Source: Clostridiaceae bacterium (GTDB lineage Bacteria; Bacillota; Clostridia; Lachnospirales; Lachnospiraceae). Taken from it: DNA of 64,000 nucleotides. Below, in pieces: positions 35,384-46,000 of the stretch. Numbering within the stretch: position 1 is the first letter of the stretch; each line of letters begins with the position of its first letter. A model generated the notes under the pieces. It was given only the letters and a program-made list of their open reading frames with translations. It did not search any database and was not told the DNA's origin. Made by a program: the position numbers and the translations under genes. Location: positions 1 through 64,000 of the forward strand of contig CAJSZV010000015.1 in NCBI GenBank assembly GCA_910574345.1, read 5' to 3'.

Positions 35384-35968
35384 CTACTCAATCTTTCCGA
35401 TACTTGGGAAATAGCGGAACAGTACTTTGGCAATAATTTTTTCTTTTTTTACAAATGTGTTCTGCCAGGAGCGGGAATCGGCGGAATAGTTGCGGTTGTC
35501 GCCCATCATAAAATAGGAGCCTTCCGGCACTTCATAGTGAAGTTCTTCTGTGGGATCCATGGGTTCTCTGATATATGGTTCATCCAAGGGGCTATCCGAA
35601 CCGTTCAGGTACACATGGCCGTCATGAATGTCAACTGTATCCCCAGGCATTCCGATAATGCGCTTTACAAAATAAGTCTTTTCTGTCACATCATCAGGAA
35701 AATAGAAGATAACCACATCGCCTCTTTGAGGATCGCTGAAATAGTAGGAAAGCCGGGAACCGATGACCCGGTCTTTGGTCATAATGGTATTCTCCATGGA
35801 GGCAGTTGGAACTCTGCTGTTGGCGATAATAAATCTATTTAAGACAAAAGCAATCAAAGCAGCGATGACCAGAATCTGGATCCAACTGATAATCTCCTCC
35901 TTTAAATTGAATTTTTCTTTTGTTGTGTCGTTTTTGTTATCTGTGTTGGGTGTTGAATTGTCTTTCAT
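35384..35968 (-). CDS. lepB: Signal peptidase I
   Basis: 194 residues, leftward. A single N-terminal membrane helix (WIQILVIAALIAFVLNRFII) is preceded by a hydrophilic cytoplasmic tail. Catalytic S57 lies in SRVPTASMENTI and K102 in TYFVKRIIGMPGDTV; box E is FMMGDNRNYSADSR. It cleaves signal peptides from secreted proteins outside the membrane. It is relevant to the large secreted proteins further along, though not in their operon. Confidence 0.96.
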   Translation of the reverse strand: MKDNSTPNTDNKNDTTKEKFNLKEEIISWIQILVIAALIAFVLNRFIIANSRVPTASMENTIMTKDRVIGSRLSYYFSDPQRGDVVIFYFPDDVTEKTYFVKRIIGMPGDTVDIHDGHVYLNGSDSPLDEPYIREPMDPTEELHYEVPEGSYFMMGDNRNYSADSRSWQNTFVKKEKIIAKVLFRYFPSIGKIE

Positions 35969-36138
35969 AATGGACCTTCTTTCTGCATTATCCCTTTAGT
36001 GTAAATGACTTCACGGATTTGTGCAAGGACTTTTACAAAAAGGTAAGAAAAATTTTGTGTATTATGGCATGAGATTATGATATGATTTATGTAAAGCAGT
36101 ATATGACCAATGGGAAGAAGACAGACGAAGGAGCACTT

Positions 36139-37170
36139 ATGAAGAATCTGAACCAAACTCTGACATTGACAGGCTTTTTTTTGCTGGCAGCGGCGGCAGC
36201 CGGACAGTTTGCGGCCAGAACGTTTGAGAATTTCGGCAGCTGGTATTCCACCCATGTATATTCCGGTATCGTGGCAGTTGTGGGAAGGCTCTGGGGCCTG
36301 TTTCCCGTATCTGTGGCGGAGTTTGGGATCTATGGCCTTGGTATAGTGTGTCTGTGGTATGTCATCCGGCACAGAAGCGACTGGCGGTCCGTAGCCTCCC
36401 GGGCATTTTTTATATTGGGAGGACTGGCATTTCTGTATACATATCAGTGCGGAATCAACTATTACCGCAGGCCTTTTTCCGCCGAACTGAGTCTGGAGGT
36501 CAGAAAGTCTTCCACAGAAGAGTTAAGGGAGCTTTGTCAGTTTCTGACGGAGAAAGTCAAAGAGAATGCCGACAGTTCAGAATATGACAGGGACTGGGCT
36601 CTTATGGGACGCCGGGCGATGATAAAACTTGGCAGGGAGTATCCGGGGCTTGCAGGATATTATCCGAAGCCAAAAGGAGTCGCCGTATCATGGATTCTGT
36701 CAGTGCAGCAGCTTTGCGGGATCTATTCTCCTTTTACAGTGGAAGCCAATTATAATCAGGAGATGACGGACTATAATATTCCCCACACAATTTGCCATGA
36801 ACTGTCTCATCTGCGGGGATATATGAGAGAGGACGAGGCGAATTTTATCGGATATCTGGCCTGTATTAAGTCTGAGGAGAGACCGTTTATGTACAGCGGC
36901 TATCTTACAGGCTGGGTTTATGCTACCAATGCGTTAGCCGGTCAGGACATGGAAAGCTACAGGGAGCTTTATGAGCAGCTTCCGCCTCAGGTGATTCAGG
37001 ATCTGAGCGACAATAATGCTTTTTGGAATCAATATGAAGGAAAGATTGCTGAAGTGTCAAACCAGATGAATGATACATACTTGAAGATGAACGATCAGGA
37101 AGAAGGAGTGAGAACTTATGGAAGGATGGTGGACTTAATGCTGGCATATCATCGGGATAGTGAAAAATAG
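36139..37170 (+). CDS. DUF3810 membrane protein with HExxH motif
   Basis: 343 residues from ATG at 36139 (GAAGGAG upstream); an ATG 57 bases earlier is in frame but without such a site. Three N-terminal membrane helices (LTLTGFFLLAAAAAGQFAAR; IVAVVGRLWGLFPVSVAEFG; AFFILGGLAFLYTY) precede a soluble part. IPHTICHELSHLRGYMREDE has HELSH at residues 220-224 and a downstream Glu, the zinc-binding pattern of gluzincin-type peptidases. DUF3810 proteins are usually annotated as putative metalloproteases; substrates are not known to me. Confidence 0.85.
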   Translation: MKNLNQTLTLTGFFLLAAAAAGQFAARTFENFGSWYSTHVYSGIVAVVGRLWGLFPVSVAEFGIYGLGIVCLWYVIRHRSDWRSVASRAFFILGGLAFLYTYQCGINYYRRPFSAELSLEVRKSSTEELRELCQFLTEKVKENADSSEYDRDWALMGRRAMIKLGREYPGLAGYYPKPKGVAVSWILSVQQLCGIYSPFTVEANYNQEMTDYNIPHTICHELSHLRGYMREDEANFIGYLACIKSEERPFMYSGYLTGWVYATNALAGQDMESYRELYEQLPPQVIQDLSDNNAFWNQYEGKIAEVSNQMNDTYLKMNDQEEGVRTYGRMVDLMLAYHRDSEK

Positions 37171-37191
37171 TGCGAATAATGTGTGTTATTC

Positions 37192-37220
37192 TTGTAATAG
37201 TCTTGAAATAATGGTAAAAT
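37192..37220 (+). promoter_or_regulatory. glgB promoter
   Basis: -35 TTGTAA (37192-37197), 17-base spacer, -10 TAAAAT (37215-37220), 34 bases before the glgB start. RBS AGGGGGAAC follows. Confidence 0.65.
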
Positions 37221-37253
37221 GAAAGGTAAGAAAATTTACTAGGGGGAACATCT

Positions 37254-39644
37254 ATGGATAAAATACTATATGACATGATGGACTGGGCGGGTATTGAGGA
37301 ACTGGTATATTCGGAGGCATCGAATCCTCATGGAATGCTGGGGCCTCATGTGACGGAGCAGGGGCTGCTGATACAGGCATTTATGCCTACTGCGGAAAAG
37401 GTGTCAGTAAAATTAAACGGCAAAAAAGAATACCCTATGAGCCTTATGGATGATCCGGGTTTCTTTGCAGTGTTGATTCCGCGGAAAACCGTGACGGAAT
37501 ATACACTAGTCGTCGCCTATGACAACGGCGCCACAGAGGAGATTCAGGACCCCTATGCATATGGGCCGCAGTTTAAGGAAGAGGAACTGAAAAAGTTTGA
37601 AGCGGGCATTTATTATGATGTCTATGAGAAGATGGGCGCGCATACAATGGAGATAAAGGGCGTGAAGGGAGTATATTTTGCAGTATGGGCTCCCTGTGCT
37701 ATGCGTGTCAGCGTTGTGGGTGATTTTAACATGTGGGATGGACGGCGCCACCAGATGAGAAAACTGGGAGATTCGGGAGTATTTGAACTGTTTATTCCAG
37801 GGCTGGATGTGGGCACCGTTTATAAATATGAGGTAAAAGCAAAGAATGGTGATGCCATGCTGAAGGCGGACCCCTATGGCAATTACGCTGAGCTGCGTCC
37901 GGCCAATGCCTCTATTGTCTGGGATATCAGCCGTTATCAGTGGAGTGATGATGTGTGGATGAAGAACCGGGCAAAAGAAGATAAAAAAGATAAGCCCATG
38001 TCCATCTATGAGATGCATCTCGGTTCTTGGATCCGCAAGCCCATAGAGGTGGATGAAGACGGGAAAGAGATTGCCGGGAGCGAATTTTATAATTACCGTG
38101 AGATTGCCGTGAAGCTGGCGGATTACGTGAAAGAGATGGGGTACACTCATGTGGAGCTGATGCCGGTGATGGAACATCCTTTAGATGCATCCTGGGGGTA
38201 TCAGGTGACCGGTTACTATGCGCCTACCAGCCGCTATGGAACACCGGATGATTTTCAGTATTTCGTGGATTATCTTCACGGACAGGGAATCGGCGTGATT
38301 CTTGACTGGGTGCCGGCTCATTTTCCAAGAGATCTGGTGGGACTGGCCTGTTTTGACGGAACCTGTGTCTATGAGCACAAGGATCCAAGGCAGGGATCTC
38401 ATCCGCACTGGGGAACCTTGATCTACAATTACGGCAGGCCTCAGGTGTCCAATTTCCTGATCTCCAATGCTCTCTACTGGGCTAAGAAGTACCATGCCGA
38501 CGGAATCCGTATGGATGCGGTAGCTTCCATGCTGTATCTTGATTACGGCAAGAATCCCGGCGAGTGGGTGGCCAATATCTATGGCGGTCATGAAAATCTG
38601 GAGGCAGTGGAATTCCTAAAGCATCTGAATTCTATTTTCAAGAAGCAGTCCGGCGGCGCTATGCTCATAGCCGAGGAATCTACGGCATGGCCGCAGATCA
38701 CAGGAGATGTAAACGAAGGTTCCGTGGGATTTGATTACAAGTGGAATATGGGATGGATGAACGATTTCCTGGGATATATGCAGTGTGATCCTTATTTCCG
38801 GTGCGGCCACTACGGAGAGCTGACCTTCAGTATGCTCTATGCCTACAGTGAGAACTTTATTCTGGTGTTATCCCATGATGAAGTGGTGCATGGCAAGGCT
38901 TCTATAGCAGGCAAGATGCCGGGCGAGACATTTGAAGCGAAATTTTCCAATCTGAGAGCCGCCTATGGATTTATGATGACCCATCCGGGCAAGAAGCTTT
39001 TGTTCATGGGACAGGAGATGGGGCAGCTCTCCGAGTGGAACGAGAATGAAAGTCTGCCCTGGAATCTGCTGGAATATGATATTCACAAACAGACAAGGGA
39101 ATATGTGAAAGCGTTAAATCATCTGTATAAGAGCAGTCCGGCTCTTTATGAGATGGATTATGATCCGGAAGGATTCCAGTGGATTGACTGCACCAGCGGC
39201 CAGGACAATATAGTCACCTTCATAAGAAAGACACGTAAGCCGGAAGAGACTCTTCTGGTGGTATGCAACTTTGCACCGGTACAGCATGACAACTATCAGG
39301 TCGGCGTGCCTTTCCACGGCAGGTATAAAGAGATATTTAACAGTGAAAGTACGGTTTTCGGCGGCTGCGGCACAGGGAATCCCAGGGCGAAGACTTCGAA
39401 GGCAGAAGAGTGGAACGGACGGGATGAGTCTATTAAGATTCAGCTGGCCCCCCTTGGCGTGCACATCTTCAGCTGTACTCCGGTGAAGGAAGCGAAGAAG
39501 GCTCCCGAACCCCCAAAAGCGGCGGAAGCGAAGAAAGGGGCCGAATCGAAAAAAACCCCGAAACCGAAGGCAGCGGAGGAACCGGATGCAGGTAAAAAGC
39601 CGGGCAGAAAGGGAAAGGCATCAGGAGGTCAAAAGACCTTTTGA
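37254..39644 (+). CDS. glgB: 1,4-alpha-glucan branching enzyme with extended tail
   Basis: 796 residues. Introduces alpha-1,6 branches into glycogen. N-terminal carbohydrate-binding modules: the CBM48 part contains YFAVWAPCAMRVSVVGDFN. A GH13 barrel follows, with VILDWVPAHFP, nucleophile D421 in GIRMDAVASMLYLDY, acid/base Glu in LIAEEST (474/475) and LSHDEVVHGK. From ~745 is a family-atypical, Lys/Ala/Pro/Glu-rich tail of about 50 residues (EAKKAPEPPKAAEAKKGA...), low complexity and probably disordered. The final codons GGQKTF-stop come from palindromic repeat copy C, so the C-terminus was probably changed by insertion of that element. Confidence 0.95.
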   Translation: MDKILYDMMDWAGIEELVYSEASNPHGMLGPHVTEQGLLIQAFMPTAEKVSVKLNGKKEYPMSLMDDPGFFAVLIPRKTVTEYTLVVAYDNGATEEIQDPYAYGPQFKEEELKKFEAGIYYDVYEKMGAHTMEIKGVKGVYFAVWAPCAMRVSVVGDFNMWDGRRHQMRKLGDSGVFELFIPGLDVGTVYKYEVKAKNGDAMLKADPYGNYAELRPANASIVWDISRYQWSDDVWMKNRAKEDKKDKPMSIYEMHLGSWIRKPIEVDEDGKEIAGSEFYNYREIAVKLADYVKEMGYTHVELMPVMEHPLDASWGYQVTGYYAPTSRYGTPDDFQYFVDYLHGQGIGVILDWVPAHFPRDLVGLACFDGTCVYEHKDPRQGSHPHWGTLIYNYGRPQVSNFLISNALYWAKKYHADGIRMDAVASMLYLDYGKNPGEWVANIYGGHENLEAVEFLKHLNSIFKKQSGGAMLIAEESTAWPQITGDVNEGSVGFDYKWNMGWMNDFLGYMQCDPYFRCGHYGELTFSMLYAYSENFILVLSHDEVVHGKASIAGKMPGETFEAKFSNLRAAYGFMMTHPGKKLLFMGQEMGQLSEWNENESLPWNLLEYDIHKQTREYVKALNHLYKSSPALYEMDYDPEGFQWIDCTSGQDNIVTFIRKTRKPEETLLVVCNFAPVQHDNYQVGVPFHGRYKEIFNSESTVFGGCGTGNPRAKTSKAEEWNGRDESIKIQLAPLGVHIFSCTPVKEAKKAPEPPKAAEAKKGAESKKTPKPKAAEEPDAGKKPGRKGKASGGQKTF

Positions 39645-39648
39645 CCCC
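39625..39648. repeat. Palindromic interspersed repeat, copy C, at the end of glgB
   Basis: GGAGGTCAAAA, GACC, TTTTGACCCC: one mismatch (A at 39626) against copy B. It is followed by AACATCATGA, as is copy A on its minus strand. The glgB stop TGA lies inside the right arm. Confidence 0.85.
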
Positions 39649-39682
39649 AACATCATGACATGGTATAGGAGAGACGGATCAC

Positions 39683-40579
39683 ATGATATGGAATGAAGCG
39701 GCAGGTCTGACAGAAGAGACAATGGAATTAGTGCAGGAAGTACAGCAGGATCTGGAGCAGTTAAAGCCAAATGTGATACTGGATACCATGAAAAGCTGGA
39801 TACCGGGACTTATGACTTTGGGATACCGTCTTTTGATGGCAGCCCTTATCCTGATCATAGGCTTTCGCATTGCCAAAGTAGTGAGAAAGATGCTGGGGAA
39901 GACATTTACCCGCATGGAGATGGAAGTTTCTTTGAAGAAGTTTCTTCTCTCAGCAGTATATGTCTGCATCTGCGGTCTGACAGTTTTTGCAGCGGCAGAC
40001 AAATTCGGATTCAATTCCGCATCTATCATAGCGATCTTGGGCTCCGCAGGTCTGGCTCTCAGTTTGTCTCTCCAGAATATATTGGGGAATTTTGCAGGCG
40101 GCGTCACACTTTTGATATTAAAGCCTTTTAAGATAGGGGACTATATTATCTGCGGCAGCGAGGAGGGAACCGTATCAGCTATCGGTCTGGTGTATACCAC
40201 GCTGAACACCATGGATAACCGTCAGGTGATCCTCCCTAACGGTTCCCTCTCCAACAATAACCTGACCAATGTGACAGCCCAAAAGCGGCGGCGCCTGGAG
40301 ATTAAGGTGGGGATTAGCTATGATTCCGACTTAAAGAAAGCAAAGGAGATTCTGGGACAGCTGTTTGAGAGCCATCCTTTGATTATTCAGGGGGAAGGAG
40401 TTCTGGTTTTCGTTGACAGTCTGGGAGACAGTTCTGTGCTCCTGGGAGCCAGGGGATGGACGGCTACAGAGGATTACTGGAATGTAAAGTGGGAATTGAC
40501 GGAGAAGCTGAAACTGGCATATGATGAGGCAGGGATTGAGATTCCTTATAAGCAGATTGACATTCACCAGAAAAATTAA
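39683..40579 (+). CDS. mscS: Small-conductance mechanosensitive channel (MscS)
   Basis: 298 residues. Membrane helices at ~35-60 (TLGYRLLMAALILIIGFRIA), ~75-100 and the pore-lining TM3 (ILGSAGLALSLSLQNILGNF, AGGVTLLILKPFKIGDYI), with the Gly/Ala packing ridge of MscS. The beta domain contains VILPNGSLSNNNLTNVTAQ, and the alpha/beta cytoplasmic domain follows. Gates in response to membrane tension in osmotic downshock. GGAGAG upstream. Confidence 0.94.
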   Translation: MIWNEAAGLTEETMELVQEVQQDLEQLKPNVILDTMKSWIPGLMTLGYRLLMAALILIIGFRIAKVVRKMLGKTFTRMEMEVSLKKFLLSAVYVCICGLTVFAAADKFGFNSASIIAILGSAGLALSLSLQNILGNFAGGVTLLILKPFKIGDYIICGSEEGTVSAIGLVYTTLNTMDNRQVILPNGSLSNNNLTNVTAQKRRRLEIKVGISYDSDLKKAKEILGQLFESHPLIIQGEGVLVFVDSLGDSSVLLGARGWTATEDYWNVKWELTEKLKLAYDEAGIEIPYKQIDIHQKN

Positions 40580-40596
40580 GAGAATCCGAAGAATCA

Positions 40597-40637
40597 TACT
40601 GTGGTGCAGGGAAGAGAAAATCTTTGCACCGCAGTAT
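40597..40637 (+). terminator. Hairpin after mscS
   Basis: ATACTGTGGTGCA pairs with TGCACCGCAGTAT (one G-T type mismatch) around a purine-rich loop. The T run after it is poor (TGTTGTG), so termination may be weak or Rho-assisted. Confidence 0.55.
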
Positions 40638-40732
40638 TGTTGTGTGTGGAGTTTTACAGCACCAGACTATTGGTATAAATCAAAAAACCATGGCTCAAAT
40701 TCACATTTTTCAAACTTTTGAAGGTATCGGCC

Positions 40733-40761
40733 TTGTAATTCACCAGATTCTATGCTATGAT
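40733..40761 (+). promoter_or_regulatory. Promoter of the cell-surface locus
   Basis: -35 TTGTAA (40733-40738), 17-base spacer, -10 TATGAT (40756-40761). It predicts a ~110-base leader before the first surface gene. Upstream bases 40640-40730 show no gene. Confidence 0.6.
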
Positions 40762-40773
40762 AGGAGCACATTC

Positions 40774-40841
40774 CAGGAAGTTCTTTCCTGATTGTTTCTG
40801 TGGTATGACCAGGAACCATACCATATAGGGCCGGTTCGGCC
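40774..40841 (+). promoter_or_regulatory. Structured leader of the surface locus: three hairpins
   Basis: Consecutive stems: CAGGAA/TTCCTG (40774-40790), TGGTATG/CATACCA (40801-40823) and GGCC/GGCC (40829-40841). The CCAGGAA of the first and ACCAGGAAC in the loop of the second are alike. No T run follows the last stem, and no known riboswitch core is recognised. The leader then runs to AAAGGAGG and the start at 40880. A regulatory RNA element is possible but unproven. Confidence 0.4.
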
Positions 40842-40879
40842 AGTATTTTCCTAAGCATGATAAAAGAAAAAGGAGGACT

Positions 40880-42973
40880 ATGAGAAGAAAAGTATGTAAA
40901 ACAGCGGCGGCTTGTTTCTGCATGGCCGGAATAACCCTTTGTCAGCCTTTTATGTCCCACGGGGCCTGGCAGCTAAGGGGTTCTAAATGGCAGTATAAGC
41001 CGGAAGGAAGCAGTGAAATGCTGAGATCTGTCTGGCATCAGACAGATCACGAATGGTATCGTTTTGACAGTTCAGGTTTCATGGCAGAGGGATGGTATCT
41101 GGACACCGACGGCAGATGGTATTTTCTAAATCCCATATCAGACGGAACAAAGGGGAGGATGATGACAGGCTGGCAGTGGATTGACGGCTACTGCTATTAT
41201 CTGAATCCAAAGAGCAGCCGGTCTCATCCCCTGGGAGCCATGTATGCCGGTGAGAGAACGCCTGACGGTTACCAGGTAGACGAAAGCGGGGCCTGGACAG
41301 ACGAAAACGGAATACCTGTTTTCATTTCGGGAAAAGGAATTATTACAAAGGCACAAGGAAACAGAAAGATTTCCGAAAGTACCGGGAAGACCTCCGGCAA
41401 CAGCGGTTCGGGAAGTGTCAGACGCAGCAGCGGCAAAGGAAGTCCGACCGATATGAACGGCAGCGGCACCACCACTGCCGGGAATGAAGAAAACAGAAAG
41501 AATGACAACAAAATTCAATCCGATGAATCCTGCGGGGACACGGAAAACACAAATCATACAGGTGAATCAGCAGGTACGCCGTCCAACACGGAGACTTCTC
41601 CTCCGGTTCAGACAACAGACAAATCTTCAGAAAAAGTCAGCTGGCAGGTACATTTCACGGATGCATCCGCCCATCAATTACATCTGGCGCCATCAAGATC
41701 GGGAAATGCCGAGGATGGCAGCTCTCTGACAATCTATTTTCAAACACAAATCACAGATGCCCAAGGGCACATCTGGAAATCTTTACAACAATCCCCTTAT
41801 ATTGCCGCCGTCACAGGTCCTGAAAGCAGGATATTCTATGTGGAATACATCCGGACAGGCGAGACGGACACAGAACCGGAACAGGAAGAACAGGAGATAC
41901 TAAACTCCTATATGGAGCTTGCCAGAGAGGAGGAAGCCCATTTCCTTGGAGTGAAACCGGAGGAGGTGCCGGATTCCAGATTTATAGTTTCCCATAAAAC
42001 AGGATGCGACCGCCGTCTCCAGTCTGCGGCAAGCAGGTTGGAGACGGGAGAAAGCAGGACATGTTATGTCATCGGCAGGAATTATGTGCCGGAAGGGACA
42101 GGGATAAAAGAATATTACGGTGATGAGATGGAGTATTCCCACAGCACAGAGGGAATCGTTGTTCTGGAAGATGACACTTACACAGTGGTCAGGTTCCGGA
42201 TATCCAGAAATTCCCAGGAGACGGCAGAGGAACACGTGTGGACAGGCAGTGAGAAACGCCGCTGGAACATAGGAGATGTGCAGGAGCGGACATTGGACGG
42301 CGTGGCATACCGCTTCCGGTGCATTGACCAAAATTACGGCGATGAGACGGACAGAAGCAGGCAGAAAGCACTGTTTCTATGTGATACCGTAATCGGAGCG
42401 GATACAGGTTCTGAATATGTGTATGAAAAGATGGAAGACGGTACTTACGGATACCGGTTTTACCCAGGCCCTGTGGTTTCCTTTGGAGACACGGATTCCT
42501 ACAAATATTCTGCTGTTCGAAGATGGCTGAATGCATCCGAAGAAGAGTTCGGAGAAAGTTTAAAAATCCCCACAGGGGTGACTTACGGGTATGAAGGCAG
42601 TACGGAACCAGAGATGGGAGAAAAACTGCAGAGCGGCAGCCTGAAATCCCACTATATAGGAAGCCAAAACATGTCAGACGGTCTGTTTATCCTGTCTGTG
42701 GACGAGGCATTAAAGTACAGGCAGTGGCTTTGGAAATTCCAGGGTTCCGAAGAAGAAAACCCCGAAAGTCAGTACAGCACATTCTGCAAAAGCTATTGGC
42801 TGAGAACGCCGGAGTGGAACAGGGAAGAGAGAAATCATGTGTATGTGGTGGATTTGGTTTTAAAAAATATTCATCCCCGCACAGTAATGGAGGAAGAGAA
42901 TTCCGGGGATGTGGAACTGGGAAGTACGGCGAGCACAGGCCTAAGGCCGGCCTTTGCAGTACAGCAGTATTAA
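40880..42973 (+). CDS. Secreted cell-wall-binding protein with DUF6273-like domain
   Basis: 697 residues, AAAGGAGG upstream. Signal peptide (KTAAACFCMAGITLCQPFMS) ending near SHGA. Residues ~30-140 are choline-binding-type wall repeats: WYRFDSSGFMAEGWYLDTDG, RWYFLNPISDGTKGRMMTGW and GYQVDESGAWTDENG. A long Ser/Thr/Gly/Glu-rich linker (~155-255) spans the wall. From ~255 there are folded segments, and from ~470 a DUF6273-like domain (WNIGDVQERTLDGVAYRF, YSAVRRWLNASEEEF, KSYWLRTPEW, STGLRPAFAVQQY at the very end). DUF6273 occurs in gut Firmicutes surface proteins of unknown role. First gene of the surface locus; it carries the wall module at its N-terminus, whereas the next gene carries the same module at its C-terminus. 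Confidence 0.85.
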   Translation: MRRKVCKTAAACFCMAGITLCQPFMSHGAWQLRGSKWQYKPEGSSEMLRSVWHQTDHEWYRFDSSGFMAEGWYLDTDGRWYFLNPISDGTKGRMMTGWQWIDGYCYYLNPKSSRSHPLGAMYAGERTPDGYQVDESGAWTDENGIPVFISGKGIITKAQGNRKISESTGKTSGNSGSGSVRRSSGKGSPTDMNGSGTTTAGNEENRKNDNKIQSDESCGDTENTNHTGESAGTPSNTETSPPVQTTDKSSEKVSWQVHFTDASAHQLHLAPSRSGNAEDGSSLTIYFQTQITDAQGHIWKSLQQSPYIAAVTGPESRIFYVEYIRTGETDTEPEQEEQEILNSYMELAREEEAHFLGVKPEEVPDSRFIVSHKTGCDRRLQSAASRLETGESRTCYVIGRNYVPEGTGIKEYYGDEMEYSHSTEGIVVLEDDTYTVVRFRISRNSQETAEEHVWTGSEKRRWNIGDVQERTLDGVAYRFRCIDQNYGDETDRSRQKALFLCDTVIGADTGSEYVYEKMEDGTYGYRFYPGPVVSFGDTDSYKYSAVRRWLNASEEEFGESLKIPTGVTYGYEGSTEPEMGEKLQSGSLKSHYIGSQNMSDGLFILSVDEALKYRQWLWKFQGSEEENPESQYSTFCKSYWLRTPEWNREERNHVYVVDLVLKNIHPRTVMEEENSGDVELGSTASTGLRPAFAVQQY

Positions 42974-43016
42974 AAACAGTTGTACGAAGGAAGAAAGATG
43001 AGAGAGGAGCAGATTG

Positions 43017-46000
43017 ATGAAGAGAATAAAAAAGAGAAAAAAACTCCTGGTTTGGTCTATGGCATCAGCCATGGCGCTTCAGGGGATAACCCCTGCTGCA
43101 GCGGTCTGCGGTGCAGTGGAAACCAGCGGACAGGGACAGAAAACCTGGGTATCAGCTACCTTGTCAGACGCCGTGAAAGGAGAACCGGCCACACCAGGTA
43201 ATGCATGGGAGGGATTACCCATAGTATCCGCTTTGAAGTCTAAGGCAGCAAAAACCTTAGGTCTAAGAACCTCAGCCACAGGTGATCTGTGGAATGAATG
43301 GAAGGGCAATATGGATTTTCCGGGATCAGGGACACAAAAGGAACCTTATCAGATTCTTGGACTGGCCCATTTGATGGGATTGTCCGAGGCAGTGGCGGCA
43401 GGAATTGATTTTGAGGGAAAATATTTTGAACTGGCTCAGGATATTGACCTGGAGGGTCTGGATATTAACAACGGAAGCTGGAATCCCATTGGCTGGTATC
43501 AAAATGAGGAGGAGCTGGGAGAACCGGTTTCTCACGGATTTTCCGGTACTTTTGACGGATGCGGCAATACCATATGGGGACTTAAGATCCACCGGGCAGG
43601 GACAGATGCGGATTACGCCGGGCTGTTCGGGCTTATTGACGGGGGCTGCGTCCGTAACTTAAAGATCGAAAACGCACAGATCTACGGAGGAGATAAAGCG
43701 GCGGTTTTGGCAGGAGCGGTGACAGGCAAATCCTATATCTATGATGTCTTTGTATCAGGATATGTGAGAGCATCAGGAGATGCAGGAGGAATAGCCGGAA
43801 CCGCAGAGGGAAAAGGAGACCGTGTTCTTATAGAAAATTGCCGGGCAGAAGGGATCTCTGTCCTGTCGGAGGGAGGTAGCAGTTATACAGGCGGAATAGC
43901 CGGACAGGCAGCAGAGGCTGACCTTATAGATAATGTGGTCATAACCCAGGACGGGAGCGGAGACAGAATCCGGGGCAAGGGTTATACAGGCGGTATAGCA
44001 GGACGCATGAAGCAGGCAGGAATCTATAATTCTTATGTGGACGGCACCATAGGGGGCAATGGGGCAAAAGCTGTGGGAGGAATCGCAGGACTGTATGAGG
44101 GCGGCGATTTGATTCTGGCCAGATTTGCAGGTGATATCGGCAGAACGAACAACGGTTCCATGGCAAGAGAGGGAACTTTTGTGGGTATGCGCAAGGGAAC
44201 TTTCACCTATGGCACAGAGAAAGATAATAATCTGTCCTATCTGTTCACCAATACGGCGGGAAAGGCGAAGACTGTCTTTGGCTCTTCCATGGATGGCGAC
44301 AATGTTTTTACCAAATATGCCCACATCGGATATTGGACAGACCATGGGACAAAGTATGTCACAGTGGCAGGCGTGACAGAGACCGGATGCGGGGACAGAT
44401 ACTTCTATGAAGAACTGGAAGAGGGAGTGCGCTATCTCATGACTCAGAAACTGGAAGACGGATTTGAGGGAGATTTGGACCATTATGCTCCGGGATACCA
44501 GGGAGAACCGGTAAGAGGTTATCTGCTCTCCATACCAAGAATTGATGCCCTGAATGCCAACGGAACTTATGACACGGACGTGGCCTCTCTGTCCGCCATT
44601 CCCACAGGCGTCAATACCTATTACCGAACCATGGACAAGGACCACAGCGGCGCCGTGGCTCCCGGCGCCACAGTATCCGTAGCCACCTCTGCCAGGAATA
44701 ACGGAAGAAATCGGTATCAGATGGTTATGGATGATATGGAGCCGGGAGGCGTCGTGCCTCCTTCCTATCTCAATGAGGATGGTGAGGCTGTGCCCATGAC
44801 CTATGTCAATGGAGGAAGCTACAGTTTCCAGATGCCTTCCTGCGATACGGAGATCAACGCAGAGTATGTGAAAGTGACCACCAAGCTGGAGCTGGATCAT
44901 GAGGAGACCGTCATTGCTGTGACCCAGACAAGGAGCGGAGACAGAAAAAATCCTCAGATTGTCACAGAAGTCCGAAATCAGTCCGGGATTCTGGTTGCCA
45001 GATACATCAACGGCAATCAGGACACGGCTGTAGAAGTACAGCCCATACGGATTCATGCGGAGCATAATCAGGCAGGAAGCACGGCGGACAGAACCATCAT
45101 GTGGTCAGTGGACGACAGCGACCTTCTGCTGCATACCTCCGCCCAGGGCTATACCCTGGAGGATGCCAGAATTATGCCGAATCTTGAGGGGACCTTTATT
45201 CAGGGAATCATAAACCGGGAAGTGAAGAAACAGGCGGACAGTCAGTATATGGAAGCCATAAGCCCTGTCATATATGAACAGACAGCAGTATTGACAGCCG
45301 CGTCCAATCCGGCCACATCGGCGGACAACATACCGGTGTACGGCAACTGCAAGGTGACGGTCACAATGCAGATCCTTGATCAGACCACCAGGAGAGTAGA
45401 AGGTCTGAGCTTGAATTATGCCAGCCTGGACTGCAGGATTACAAGGACATTGCAGGGAGACCGGAAGAATCCTACAGAGACCATTACAGCTGAGGTTCCT
45501 TCCATTTTAGCAGCAGACTTGTTTCCCAAACAGCCCTTTTATAAAAACGTATCCTGGAAAGATGAGGAAAGCGGGCAGATTCTGGTGCTTTCCCCCAGCG
45601 GCGCTCATCAGGAAAACTTAACAGTTGGTCTGCGGTTTGACCCGGAAGGAAAGGCTAATCCGGCCTGGATTCAAAATGTGATACAGGCCGATAACCAGAT
45701 CAAGAAGACAGATCCTTACAAAAAGCTGGAGGGCAGTGCAGTTTATCAGGAGACCATTACGGCTGTGGCGGAAGACCAGACTCATGGAGTCGTGTCGGCA
45801 GCATGCAATGTGACCATACATTTTGAGACAGACGATCAGACCGTTATTGTTCCGGAGCAGGTGAGGGCGGAGCATACCAGGACCGAGTATGAACTTTCTG
45901 TAACCAGAACAGGTGACGACCGGACGCCGGCCTTGCGCTATGAAGGATTTGAAGAGATGGCTTTGAAAGCGGATGTCTATCCTGATTGTCCCGCAGAAGC

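Noticed and set aside
43773-45065. 430-codon antisense frame within the GLUG protein gene
   Set aside because: Shadow frame caused by base composition; the sense protein has signal peptide, repeats and wall-binding modules.
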